Assembly: GCF_031732815.1 (NCBI RefSeq)
Contig: NZ_JAVMKF010000153.1
Coordinates: forward strand, 1-26,385
Source: Accumulibacter sp031732815
GTDB taxonomy: Bacteria > Pseudomonadota > Gammaproteobacteria > Burkholderiales > Rhodocyclaceae
Reading direction: 5' to 3'
DNA: 26,385 nt
Part shown: one piece after another, positions 7,105 to 15,465 of the stretch
How the letters are laid out: each line of letters begins with the position of its first letter
How positions within the stretch are numbered: the stretch's first letter is position 1
The notes under the pieces: model-generated
What the model was told of the DNA's origin: nothing
Seen by the model: only the letters and a program-made list of their open reading frames with translations
Databases searched by the model: none
Translations under genes and position numbers: made by a program

Positions 7105-8143
7105 CCCCAGCGCAGCGCTGCTCAGCGCCCGTCCGCGTCTGCGCGTCGACGGTCAGGACCGCGCCAACCTCGGCGAAGCGGCGCTCGCGCTCGAACTGCG
7201 CCTGCCGCGCAGCGGCATGGCCAGCGCCGAACTGCGTCTGCTCAACTGGAGCGGCGCCGGTGGTCAGCCGGACTTCGTCTTTCAGGACATCCGGCTTGGC
7301 CAGCGCCTCGACGTCCTGCTTGGCGAAGCGGCAACGACGGCCGCTTTCACTGGTGAGATCACGGCGATCGAAGAGCGTTACGGCGACGGTGCGCCGCAGC
7401 TCGTGCTGCTCGCCGAGGACGCGCTGCACAAGCTGGCTCGCCGGCGCGGCAATCGCGCCTACGAAAACCAGAGCCTGGACGATGTCATTCGCGCGATTGC
7501 CGCCGACGCCGGGCTGTGGGCCGACGTACAGGCGTCTTCGGCCACCGCCACCTGGCTGCAGAACAACGAGAGCGACCTGGCTTTCCTGCTCCGCCAACTG
7601 GCGCCGCTCGACATTGGCCTGCGCCTGCACGACGGCCGCCTGCGCGCACGCGACGAAGAAGCCGACGCGCATCCGGTCAGCCTGCGCCCGGGCGACAAGG
7701 CCGAACGCATCCGCATCGTCGCCGACCTCAACCGGCAGCCGACGAGCGTTGCCGTCAGCGGTTACGACCTGGCCAGCGCGGCCGAGGTCGACGCCAGCAG
7801 CAGCGCCCTCACCCCGGCGCCCGCCGGACAAAACGCCGCCGCGGCGCTCGGCAACCTCGGCTGGACGAGCGAGTCGACTCTCCCCCATCCCGCCGCGCGC
7901 AGCCAGAGCGAAGCCGATGCGCTGGCGCGCAAGCTTTTCCAGCGCGCCGCCCGGCGCTTCCTGTACGGCGAGATCGTCTGCCGCGACACGCCCGAGCTAC
8001 GCAGCGGGCGCGAGGTCGAACTGGCCGACGTATCGCCGCGCCTGGCCGGGCGCTACCGCGTCGTCGACTGCCGGCACCGCTTCGACGGCGAGAACGGACT
8101 GCGCACACACCTGCGCGTGCAGCGTCCGGACTGGACCGTCTGA
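7091..8143 (+). CDS. Spike hub protein, gp27 / phage protein D-like (N-terminal half of a split VgrG)
   Basis: This 350-residue protein matches the phage late-control protein D / gp27-like hub fold, the N-terminal half of VgrG and of Afp8/Pvc8. It forms a trimeric ring bridging spike and tube. Visible marks are RPRLRVDGQ near the start, ALALELRLPRSG...AELRLLNW (about residues 30-56), the FTGEITAIEERYGDGAPQLVLLAEDALHKLARRR core (about 86-119), SLDDVIRAIAADAG (about 126-139) and WLQNNESDLAFLLRQLA (about 154-170). The C-terminal barrel includes VVDCRHRFDGENGLRTHLRVQRPDW. It starts with TTG, overlapping the small upstream gene by 14 bases. In Afp/PVC the hub and OB-fold spike are one polypeptide; here they are two neighbouring genes, as in P2 (gpD, gpV). 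Confidence 0.88.
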   Translation: MPSTSPSAALLSARPRLRVDGQDRANLGEAALALELRLPRSGMASAELRLLNWSGAGGQPDFVFQDIRLGQRLDVLLGEAATTAAFTGEITAIEERYGDGAPQLVLLAEDALHKLARRRGNRAYENQSLDDVIRAIAADAGLWADVQASSATATWLQNNESDLAFLLRQLAPLDIGLRLHDGRLRARDEEADAHPVSLRPGDKAERIRIVADLNRQPTSVAVSGYDLASAAEVDASSSALTPAPAGQNAAAALGNLGWTSESTLPHPAARSQSEADALARKLFQRAARRFLYGEIVCRDTPELRSGREVELADVSPRLAGRYRVVDCRHRFDGENGLRTHLRVQRPDWTV

Positions 8144-8152
8144 GGACGAACG

Positions 8153-8791
8153 ATGAACTCGCACACGCTCGGCGCGCTGCATGAACTCCACCTGGCGACG
8201 GTGCTCGACAACGCCGACCCCGATTCGCGTGGCCGCCTGCGCGTGCGCCTGGCGGCAACCGGCCTGGAAACCTGGGCGGCAGTGATCGTCGCCAGCGCCG
8301 GTTCCGGCTACGGCGTCAGTCTGCTGCCGCGTATCGACGAACAGGTCGTCGTCGCCTTCGTCAGCCCCGACCTGCCGCTGGTCATCGGCGCCGTGTGGGC
8401 GGGCGCCAGCAGCCAGGCGAGCGACGCCGCGCCGGTCGACGAGCGTTACCTGATCCAGACGCCGGGCGGCCTGAAGTTCCTGCTCGACGATCAGGCGCCA
8501 CGCGTACGCATCGAAACGCCGGCCGGCTATCACCTGACGATCACCGACCAGGGCGCGGGTACGGTCACCATCGAAAAGGGCGGCGAAAAGATCGAAATGG
8601 CCGCCGCCGGAATCACCATCAGCACCTCGGCCAAGGTGACCGTGCAGGCGGCCAACGTCGATGTCTCGGCGAGCATGGTCAAGGTCGATGCCGGGATGAG
8701 CAAGTTCTCCGGCGTCGTCCAGTGCGACACGCTGATCAGCAACGCGGTCGTTTCGAGCAGCTACACACCGGGAGCGGGCAACCTATGGTAA
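8153..8791 (+). CDS. Spike protein, gp5/gpV-like OB fold with C-terminal beta-helix
   Basis: This 212-residue protein is the piercing spike. Residues of about 10-80 form the OB fold of baseplate assembly protein V, T4 gp5 and the VgrG middle domain, with ATVLDNADPDSRGRLRVRL, GSGYGVSLLPRIDEQVVVAFV and the closing PLVIGAVW. Residues of about 99-205 are short repeated strands rich in Val, Ile, Thr and Lys, such as AGTVTIEKGGEKIEM, AAGITISTSAKVTVQ and ANVDVSASMVKVD. This is the periodicity of the triple-stranded beta-helix of gp5 and VgrG needles. It ends in SSSYTPGAGNLW with no PAAR domain. The stop overlaps the start of the next gene. Confidence 0.93.
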   Translation: MNSHTLGALHELHLATVLDNADPDSRGRLRVRLAATGLETWAAVIVASAGSGYGVSLLPRIDEQVVVAFVSPDLPLVIGAVWAGASSQASDAAPVDERYLIQTPGGLKFLLDDQAPRVRIETPAGYHLTITDQGAGTVTIEKGGEKIEMAAAGITISTSAKVTVQAANVDVSASMVKVDAGMSKFSGVVQCDTLISNAVVSSSYTPGAGNLW

Positions 8792-10428
8792 GCGCGACGA
8801 AGCTCCGACCAGCGCCGGCGCGCGCCGGGCACGCGCCGAAACCGCACGCGCCGTGGTTTGCCGGCGAGGGCGAGGGAACGACGCTGCACCGCTATCTCGA
8901 CGACCAGTTCGTGCAGCGCTTCGTGCAGGAAGCGCAAAGCGGCCGACTGCAGGCCACGCGCGAGCAGGGCTGGTATCAGAGCGACCGCGTCGGGCGCTTC
9001 AAGGACTACCCCTTGCTGCGCCTGCCGATGCACCGCGCTTTCTACATCGCCTGCTGCGAAGTGTCGTGCGACACTTTCGGCCAGCCGGCGTACGACCCGG
9101 CGCGCGTGCGCTCGGCCGGACTGGTCGTTCGCCGCGGCCTGCCCGGGGCGCAGGCCGAACGCTGGCGGCTGCACGAAGGCGAAGCGAACGGCTGGCAGAC
9201 CGCCGGCAGCGACCTGGCCGAGGCCGAGCCCGACGAATACCGGCGTTACCTGCAGCGCGGCCTGCTCCAGCCGCGTTTTCCCGAACCGCCGTACAGCGGC
9301 GAAGAGACCTACCCGATGCACGCGCTGCTCACGCACAGCCGGGAAAGCGAGACGCGCACGCGCAGCCGGACGCTGCTCTGGGGATATCTGCCGCTCGGCG
9401 GCAGCTACCGCGTGCGTGGCGAAGTGCCGATTCCGGCGACGACCGAAGCCGAGCTGGCGCAGGAACTGACCTGGCCATTCGGCACGCGCGACGCGCGCGC
9501 CTGGCGGCGCGAAGACAGCCGCCCGGTGCTGTACGGCTACGCCCGGCACGCATTCCACGAGCTGATCGGCGTTCTCCTGCGCTATCGCGTCACCGACGCC
9601 GGCAATCCGGACAACGAAGCGCTGCGCACGCTGCTCAGCCAGATCAGCTTCTACGGCGCGCCGCTGGCGCACCCGCCGCAGCCTTACGACCGCTACGGCG
9701 AGCCGAACTGGAACGAGCGCGGCCACGACCTGCTCACCTGGCTGACCGGCAGCGAGGCCGCGATCCTCGACTGGCACGCGGCGATCGCCGCCGGCCGCGC
9801 TTCGCCGGCGACCAGCCCCTTGCCTTTCCAGGCAACCTCAGGCGGAATCCCGTTCACCACGCCGATCGTCATCGACCTCTACCTGAGCGAGGAACAGGCC
9901 GCGTTGCTGCGTCAACTGATCACCGCGCGCGGCCGGCGCGCCATGGCACGCAACGAAGACGGTCTGGCCGTGCCGCGCTTCGCGCAGGGCGAAGACGACA
10001 TCTTTCACGTCGTTCCTTTCGTTCGCTGGCACGACGAGTGCGGCTGCGAGCGCATCGCCTGGGGCGCGCCCAGCCTGCCTTTTCGCGTTTCGTCGCCGCT
10101 CGACCCCGACTTTCAGCGGCCGCAAGCGATCATTCTGCCCCGCCTGGACGACCTCAAGCGCGGCGCGGCGCGCGGCGTCGCGCTGCTCGCTCCGAAGTCG
10201 CTGGCCGACAAACTGCTCAAGATTTCACCCGAAATGCCGCCCGCCGAGGGGGGTCCGGGCAATCGCTGCGGCCTGTGCTGGATGATCAGCCTGAGCATCC
10301 CGGTCGTCACGATCTGCGCGATGATCATCCTGATGATCCTGATCAACCTGCTCAACCTGTTTCTCGGCTGGCTGCCGTGGGCCATCCTGGCCTTGCCGCG
10401 GCTGTGCGGGAAGCTGCTCAAGGAGTGA
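8785..10428 (+). CDS. eCIS-associated protein with C-terminal membrane anchor
   Basis: This 547-residue protein starts at ATG 8785, seven bases inside the spike gene. Its N-terminal part contains LPMHRAFYIACCEVSC (about residues 92-107) followed by VRSAGLVVRRGLPG. I believe this pattern belongs to an uncharacterised family in other eCIS clusters, where a similar 'lP.H.RFY...CE' stretch precedes '..aGfVvRR'. Residues 500-536 are one very long hydrophobic stretch, MISLSIPVVTICAMIILMIL continuing to WLPWAILA. It is long enough for one extended or two short membrane helices, is flanked upstream by CGLCW, and is followed by a basic end, RLCGKLLKE. The topology is that of a tail-anchored protein with a large soluble domain. 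Its position between spike and gp25 genes suggests a baseplate-associated membrane tether. No enzyme motif is seen. The gene and anchor are certain; the role is inferred. Confidence 0.82.
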   Translation: MVSATKLRPAPARAGHAPKPHAPWFAGEGEGTTLHRYLDDQFVQRFVQEAQSGRLQATREQGWYQSDRVGRFKDYPLLRLPMHRAFYIACCEVSCDTFGQPAYDPARVRSAGLVVRRGLPGAQAERWRLHEGEANGWQTAGSDLAEAEPDEYRRYLQRGLLQPRFPEPPYSGEETYPMHALLTHSRESETRTRSRTLLWGYLPLGGSYRVRGEVPIPATTEAELAQELTWPFGTRDARAWRREDSRPVLYGYARHAFHELIGVLLRYRVTDAGNPDNEALRTLLSQISFYGAPLAHPPQPYDRYGEPNWNERGHDLLTWLTGSEAAILDWHAAIAAGRASPATSPLPFQATSGGIPFTTPIVIDLYLSEEQAALLRQLITARGRRAMARNEDGLAVPRFAQGEDDIFHVVPFVRWHDECGCERIAWGAPSLPFRVSSPLDPDFQRPQAIILPRLDDLKRGAARGVALLAPKSLADKLLKISPEMPPAEGGPGNRCGLCWMISLSIPVVTICAMIILMILINLLNLFLGWLPWAILALPRLCGKLLKE

Positions 10429-10430
10429 GA

Positions 10431-10823
10431 ATGGCCGCCCCGCAGCCGCCGATCGTCAGTTTCCCGCTCTTCGACGGGGTCGATGCCGCCGGTCGTCTGC
10501 CCTGGCAGGACGGCAACAAGAGCATCCGCGAAGTGATGCTCAATATCCTGCTGACGCGTCCCGGCGAGCGTCTGATGCGCCCCGAATTCGGCGCCGGAAT
10601 CCGCGACTTCATCCACCATCCGAACAACGAGACGACCCGCGCGCTGATCGCCGACGCGGCGCAGCGCGCGCTGGCGCGCTGGGAACCGCGCGTCAGCGTC
10701 GAGGAAGTGCGCGTCGTTGCCGACCCGCAGCGTCTGTCGCACATCAATCTGTCGATCCGCTACCGGCTGCGCCAGGACGCCAGCCGGGACACTTTCGATC
10801 TGGCCATCGAACTCGGCCCATAG
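10431..10823 (+). CDS. Baseplate wedge protein, gp25-like (Afp9/Pvc9)
   Basis: This 130-residue protein belongs to the GPW/gp25 family of baseplate wedge components, which start sheath assembly at the baseplate and share the sheath's handshake strand. The family motif is clear: KSIREVMLNILLTRPGERLMRPEFG (about residues 27-51), with the conserved TRPGER.M.P.FG core, then IRDFIHHPNNETTRALI and a Trp/Pro-rich WEPRVSVEEVRV strand. Length is typical. AAGGAG at 10420-10425, overlapping the end of the previous gene, precedes the ATG by five bases. Confidence 0.96.
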   Translation: MAAPQPPIVSFPLFDGVDAAGRLPWQDGNKSIREVMLNILLTRPGERLMRPEFGAGIRDFIHHPNNETTRALIADAAQRALARWEPRVSVEEVRVVADPQRLSHINLSIRYRLRQDASRDTFDLAIELGP

Positions 10824-10833
10824 GACGACGATC

Positions 10834-13041
10834 ATGCCCCTGCCGATTCCCGACCTGGACGACCGCCGCTTCGACGACCTCGTCGCCGAACTGCAGCAAC
10901 GCCTGCAAAGGCACGTTCCCGACCTGACGCAACTGGCGCCGGGCGACCCCGCGTACGCGCTGGTCGACCTTTTCGCCTGGCTGACCGAAACCATCATCTA
11001 CCGGGCCAATCGCATCCCCGAGCGGCAGCGCCTGGCCTTTCTCAATCTGCTCCAGATTCCGCTGCGCCCGGCGCGCCCGGCGCGCGGCGTCGTCTGTCTC
11101 GATCCGCTCGCCGGCTCGGCGCTGCCGCCGCTGGTGCATGCCGAAACGCCGCTGCAGGCGGGTCGCCTGAGTTTTACCACGGTCGGCGAAGTGCAGCCGC
11201 TGCCGCTCGAACTGCGCCTGCTCGTCAAGCACGCGCTGGACGCCGCGGCGCTCGCCGCCGAGGGCATCTCGCTCAACCAGTTGCGCGAACAGTACGGCGT
11301 CGAGCCGGCCGCTTTCCGGCCGCTCAGCCTGCTCCCCGGGCGCGACCGGCTGACCACCGTGGGCAGCCTCGACGGTGCGCTCTACCTCGCCTGCGCGCTG
11401 CCGCGGGCGCTCGTCGGGCACGCCGAACGCGTCCGTCGGCAGATCGCCGGAGCGATCCTCAACCTCGCGCTGGCGCCGAACGACGAGATCGACGGCGAAC
11501 TGGCGGCCAGCGTCTCGCCGCGCCGCCTCGCCTGGGACCTCGCCTGGTGGCCGGCGCCCGACGAAAAACCGGGCGAGGTCACCTGGCTGCCGCTGGAAAA
11601 CGTCGTCGATACCTCGCGCGGCGGCCGGCAGACCGGCGTGGTTCGCCTGCGCCTGCCGCGCAGCGCCGATTTCCTGCGCATCAGCGAGGCGGTCGACCCG
11701 CAATACGCCGGTCTCGGCGAAACGCCTCCCGAACCGCCGGCCGATCTCGTTGCCGGCCAGATGCTCTTCTGGTTGCGCCTCTCCAGTCGCGATGGCGACC
11801 CGCTCGAGTTCGCCACGCTCGGCGTCAATGGTGTCGAAGTCCTTGGCCAGGGCGTCGCGCGCGACCGCATGCTGGGCGCCGGTAACGGCCGCCCCGAGCA
11901 GGTCTTGCACCTGCCCGATGCCGGCGTCGACCACCGCGAGGTGCGCGTCGAGGTCGAGGAGGGCGGGCGTTTCGTCGCCTGGCAGCAGGTCGATCACCTC
12001 GCCGGTCAGGGGCCCGAGAGTCCGGTCTATACGGTCGACGGCGAGACCGGCAGCGTGCGTTTCGGCGACGGTGTGCGCGGCCGCCGGCCGCCGGTCGGTG
12101 CGCGCATCCGCGCCGCCTGGTACCGCTTCGGTGGCGGCAGCGCGGGCAACCTGCCGGCCGGCAGCATCCGCGCGATCGACGGCCATCGGCTGAAGGTGCG
12201 GCACGAGTGGCCGACGCGTGGCGGTGTCGACGGCGAAACGATAGACGAGGCCGAGCGCCGCATCCCGGCCTTCCTGGCACACCGCGAGCGCGCCGTGACC
12301 GCCGAGGATTTCGCCCTGCTGGCGCGCGACAACCCGCTGCGCCCGCTGGCGCGCGCCGACGCGGTGGCCGGCTTCTTCCCCGGTGCCAATCTCGTCTCGG
12401 TGCGGCGCAATCTGCCCGGCGTGGTCAGCGTCTTCGTCCTGCCGCCGGGCGAACCGGCGCTCGGCGGTGCACCGCGGCCGACTGCCGGAACGCTGCGCGA
12501 GGTCTTCGAGTACTTGAGCGCGCGCACGCTGCTGGGCAGCGAGCTGTACGTGCTCAGCCCGCAGTACCAGCCGATTTCGCTCGCCGTCTCGCTCGAAGTC
12601 ATCGACCCGAGCAGCGAGCAACAGGTCTTTCGCGCCGTCGAACAGGCGCTCGTCGCCTACCTCTGGCCCTTGCCGCCGCACGGTTTGCGCGGCGCCGGCT
12701 GGCCGCGCGGGAGAAGCGTCGAGATCAACGAGTTGCGCACGCAGGCCGGGCGCGTCGACGGCGTCGAAGCGGTCAATGGCTTGCGCCTGTTCTACCAGGA
12801 TCTGACGACGCTCGCCTGGCTGGAACTCAGCGACCGGCAGGCGCTGCCGCTCACCGATTACCAATTGCCCGAGCTGATGGCGGTTGCCTTGCAAGCCGGC
12901 GAGGGCCAGCCGGCACCGCCACGCGGCTTCGCCCCGGGCAGCCTCGTCCTGCCGGGTGCGGCCAGCGGCAGCACCGGCAGCACCGGCAGCTCGCCGACCG
13001 GCCGCGCCGTGCCGGTGCCGGTCATTCCCGACGTCTGCTGA
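10834..13041 (+). CDS. Baseplate assembly protein J-like (gp6-like, Afp11/Pvc11)
   Basis: This 735-residue putative baseplate assembly protein belongs to the phage J / gp6 superfamily (TIGR02243-like); it dimerises to form the wedge ring around the hub. The opening MPLPIPDLDDRRFDDLVAEL, the DPAYALVDLFAWLTETIIYRANRIPERQRLAFLNLL stretch (about 34-69) and the RPARPARG turn are typical. The central VYTVDGETGSVRFGDGVRGRRPP (about 400-422) is the classic 'FGDG..G..P' motif, followed by the Gly-rich GGGSAGNLPAG. The usual 'T.EDF..LAR' motif appears as VTAEDFALLARD. The last 25 residues are a Gly-Ser-Thr linker and a Pro-Val end. The next gene starts three bases after its stop. Confidence 0.95.
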   Translation: MPLPIPDLDDRRFDDLVAELQQRLQRHVPDLTQLAPGDPAYALVDLFAWLTETIIYRANRIPERQRLAFLNLLQIPLRPARPARGVVCLDPLAGSALPPLVHAETPLQAGRLSFTTVGEVQPLPLELRLLVKHALDAAALAAEGISLNQLREQYGVEPAAFRPLSLLPGRDRLTTVGSLDGALYLACALPRALVGHAERVRRQIAGAILNLALAPNDEIDGELAASVSPRRLAWDLAWWPAPDEKPGEVTWLPLENVVDTSRGGRQTGVVRLRLPRSADFLRISEAVDPQYAGLGETPPEPPADLVAGQMLFWLRLSSRDGDPLEFATLGVNGVEVLGQGVARDRMLGAGNGRPEQVLHLPDAGVDHREVRVEVEEGGRFVAWQQVDHLAGQGPESPVYTVDGETGSVRFGDGVRGRRPPVGARIRAAWYRFGGGSAGNLPAGSIRAIDGHRLKVRHEWPTRGGVDGETIDEAERRIPAFLAHRERAVTAEDFALLARDNPLRPLARADAVAGFFPGANLVSVRRNLPGVVSVFVLPPGEPALGGAPRPTAGTLREVFEYLSARTLLGSELYVLSPQYQPISLAVSLEVIDPSSEQQVFRAVEQALVAYLWPLPPHGLRGAGWPRGRSVEINELRTQAGRVDGVEAVNGLRLFYQDLTTLAWLELSDRQALPLTDYQLPELMAVALQAGEGQPAPPRGFAPGSLVLPGAASGSTGSTGSSPTGRAVPVPVIPDVC
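12967..12990 (+). repeat. Short in-frame 9-base tandem repeat (GST linker)
   Basis: The nine-base unit ggcagcacc occurs twice and then partly a third time, encoding GSTGSTGS at residues 712-719 of the J-like protein. It forms a flexible C-terminal linker and could vary in length by slippage. Confidence 0.7.
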
Positions 13042-13044
13042 GTC

Positions 13045-15465
13045 ATGGACAGCAACGGCACCCGCTTCCTGCTGCTCACCGGCGCGGCTGATTTCCATCA
13101 GCGCGGCCAGCAATGCGTCTGGGACGCCGAGGCCGGCGCGCTGACCCTCGCTCCCGCCGGTGAGCCGCGCCTGCCGCGCCTGCCGGTCGACGAGGCGCTG
13201 GCGCTCTGGCGCGGAGCGACGCCGTACGTGCTCGACGACCACGGGCAGATTGCCCGCCTGTCGGCCGACCGCCGGCGCGTCGAGTTTGCCCTCGGTTGGC
13301 CGACGACCGTCTGGGACGTCGTGCGCGCGGCACGCGTGCCGGGTGACCCGGCGGCCGGTGACCTCGCCGGTGCCACGCTCGATGCGGTCGATGCCCCGCC
13401 CGGTTGCACCTTCACCGATCTCCACCTGGGCGGCAGCGGTCTGCTCGCCGCGCCGTTCACCGACGGCGGCAGCGTGCATGGCGTGCTTGCCGTCCATCTG
13501 CGTCACCGCTGGCAGGCGCGCTGTCCGACGCCGATCGGCGCCGTGCGCGCCTGGGTCGACGCGGCCGATCAGGTCTGGCTGCTCGCCGCGACCGATCTGA
13601 TGCTGTGTACCGGAGCGCCGCTCTTGCAGCCCTACACGCCGCGCGCCGATCGTTTCGAGCCGCTCGTCGTCGAGCCCGACCCGCTGCGCTGCGTCTGGCA
13701 GCAGACGCTGCCCGGCCAGCGTGGCGTGCTGGCGCTTGCCGCCGACGCCGAGTCGCTTTTCATCCTGGCGCTCGCCGTCGAGGGCAACGACGCAGCGCCG
13801 CGGCAAGTCGTCTTTGCGCGCCCGCTGGCGCCCAGCGCGACGGCGGCCTTTTCCCAGCATGCCTTGCCCGAAGAACTGCCGCTGGCGGTCGATCTTGCCG
13901 CGCTCGGCGGGCAGCGAGTCATTCTCCTGCCGCCGCTGGAAAACGGCGCGGCGCGCTCGCTGCGGCGCGACTGCCCGGTCGTCTCGCTCGCCACGCCGAC
14001 TGCCCGCCTCTTGCCGGAGCGCTGGCCGCGGCGCAGCGAGGCCGGCGTGCGCTTCGTCCGGCAGCGCGACAATCTCGTCCGCCAGCTCGCCGACGACGGC
14101 GTGCATCGCCTCTACCGGCTGGCGCAGGCGCGTTACCGGCCGAGCGGCCGGGCGCTGCTCGGCGAACACCCGGCGCTCGATTCGGGCACGCCGGGCGTGG
14201 TCTGGGACCGCGTCTATCTGGAAGCGAGCATTCCGCCCGGCTGCACGATAGACGTCGGCGCGCGCGCGGCGGACGACTGGGACGCGCTGGCCGACGACGC
14301 AGACGATCTCTACGAGGCACAACCCGCGCTGCTGTGGTCGCCGCTGGCGAGCGAACTGCCCTTCGCGACCGGTCGAGCGGCGCCGCTTGCCGGTCGCTCA
14401 GGTCTCTTCGAAGTCCTCCTGCAGCGGCCGAACGGCGCCGTCCGCGAAGTGCGCGGGCGCTACCTGCGGCTTGCCCTGCGGCTGAGCGGCGACGGCCGGC
14501 ACAGCCCGGCGATCTACGCGTTGCGCGTCGCCTACCCGCGCTTCTCGTGGCAGACGCACTACCTTCCAGATCACTTCCAGCAGCAGGAAGCGCCGTCTGA
14601 CCGCCTGCCGGCTGAAGCGGTGCCGGCCAACGGCGCTGACCTGCGCGAACGCCTGCTCGCCTGCTTCTACGGCGTCCTGACCCCGCTCGAAGATCGCATC
14701 GCCGCTGCCGAGACGCTGCTCTACCCGCACGCTGGGCCGCGCGCGTGGCTGCCCCGCCTGGCCGAAATGCTCGGCACGCGGCTACGCCCACACTGGTCCG
14801 AGCAGCGCCAGCGCCGCTGGCTGTCGGCGCTCGGCCGCCTGCAGGCGCACAAGGGCAGCTTCGCCGGCCTCTGCCAGGCGCTCGACCTGATCACCGACGG
14901 CGCTGTCGGCCGCGGCCAGGTCGTTCCGGTCGAGCTTTTCCGTCTGCGCCGGACGCTGGCCACCGTGCTCGGTGTTTCCTTCGACGACGCGCGCCACCCG
15001 CTGACCTTGGGTACCGGGCAGTCGGGCAACAGCATCGTCGGCGAAACGCTGATTCTCTCTGCCGACCAGGCGACCGAAGTGCTGGCGCTGTTCGCCCCCG
15101 GGCTGGCGCGCGAAGGCAACGAACGCGAGCGGGTCGAGCACTTTTTCGACGAGTACGCGCGCCGCCTGACGGTCGTCCTGCACGGTCCGGCGCGGGCTCT
15201 GCAGACGGTGGTCGAGGAAGTGCTGCCCGAACTCGTGCCGGCGATCGTGCAATGGAACGTCGTGGCGAGCGAACATCCCTTCGTTCTCGGTCTGTCGCCG
15301 CTGCTGCGCATCGACACCTATCTTGAAACCCAGCCGCCGCCGGCGCGCGTCCGCCTGGACGAAAGCCGGCTTGGCCGGGGTGATCTGCTGCAAAACCCGG
15401 TAGCCTTGTCGCCTGAAAACGCGCGACCGATGGCGCCGATCGACCCTCGAGGAGACTGGGGATGA
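13045..15465 (+). CDS. Phage tail protein, TIGR02242-like (Afp12/Pvc12-type wedge)
   Basis: This 806-residue protein has three visible parts. The first (about 1-370) has repeated blade-like strands, for example IARLSADRRRVEFALG and VRAWVDAADQVWLLAATD, suggesting a beta-propeller. The second (about 379-515) includes GVVWDRVYLEASIPPGC, GRYLRLALRLSGDGRHSP and YALRVAYPRFSWQTHYLP, a pattern known from eCIS 'phage tail' proteins. The third (about 525-770) resembles the TIGR02242 tail domain, with LLACFYGVLTPLEDRI, WLPRLAEMLG and KGSFAGLCQALDLIT. Afp12/Pvc12-type proteins complete the wedge outside the J and gp25 layers. The ATG follows the previous stop by three bases and lacks a clear Shine-Dalgarno site, so it probably depends on coupling. 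It overlaps the next gene by ATGA. Confidence 0.87.
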   Translation: MDSNGTRFLLLTGAADFHQRGQQCVWDAEAGALTLAPAGEPRLPRLPVDEALALWRGATPYVLDDHGQIARLSADRRRVEFALGWPTTVWDVVRAARVPGDPAAGDLAGATLDAVDAPPGCTFTDLHLGGSGLLAAPFTDGGSVHGVLAVHLRHRWQARCPTPIGAVRAWVDAADQVWLLAATDLMLCTGAPLLQPYTPRADRFEPLVVEPDPLRCVWQQTLPGQRGVLALAADAESLFILALAVEGNDAAPRQVVFARPLAPSATAAFSQHALPEELPLAVDLAALGGQRVILLPPLENGAARSLRRDCPVVSLATPTARLLPERWPRRSEAGVRFVRQRDNLVRQLADDGVHRLYRLAQARYRPSGRALLGEHPALDSGTPGVVWDRVYLEASIPPGCTIDVGARAADDWDALADDADDLYEAQPALLWSPLASELPFATGRAAPLAGRSGLFEVLLQRPNGAVREVRGRYLRLALRLSGDGRHSPAIYALRVAYPRFSWQTHYLPDHFQQQEAPSDRLPAEAVPANGADLRERLLACFYGVLTPLEDRIAAAETLLYPHAGPRAWLPRLAEMLGTRLRPHWSEQRQRRWLSALGRLQAHKGSFAGLCQALDLITDGAVGRGQVVPVELFRLRRTLATVLGVSFDDARHPLTLGTGQSGNSIVGETLILSADQATEVLALFAPGLAREGNERERVEHFFDEYARRLTVVLHGPARALQTVVEEVLPELVPAIVQWNVVASEHPFVLGLSPLLRIDTYLETQPPPARVRLDESRLGRGDLLQNPVALSPENARPMAPIDPRGDWG

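Noticed and set aside
12961..12995. Possible microsatellite or phase-variation tract
   Set aside because: The unit is nine bases and in frame, so length changes would not switch the gene off. It is kept only as a linker repeat.
10744..14322. Minus-strand open frame of about 1190 codons opposite the J-like and TIGR02242-like genes
   Set aside because: It lies entirely opposite two well-supported genes, has Arg/Ala/Asp/Gln-biased low-information sequence and matches no family. Such frames are expected opposite GC-rich coding sequence.
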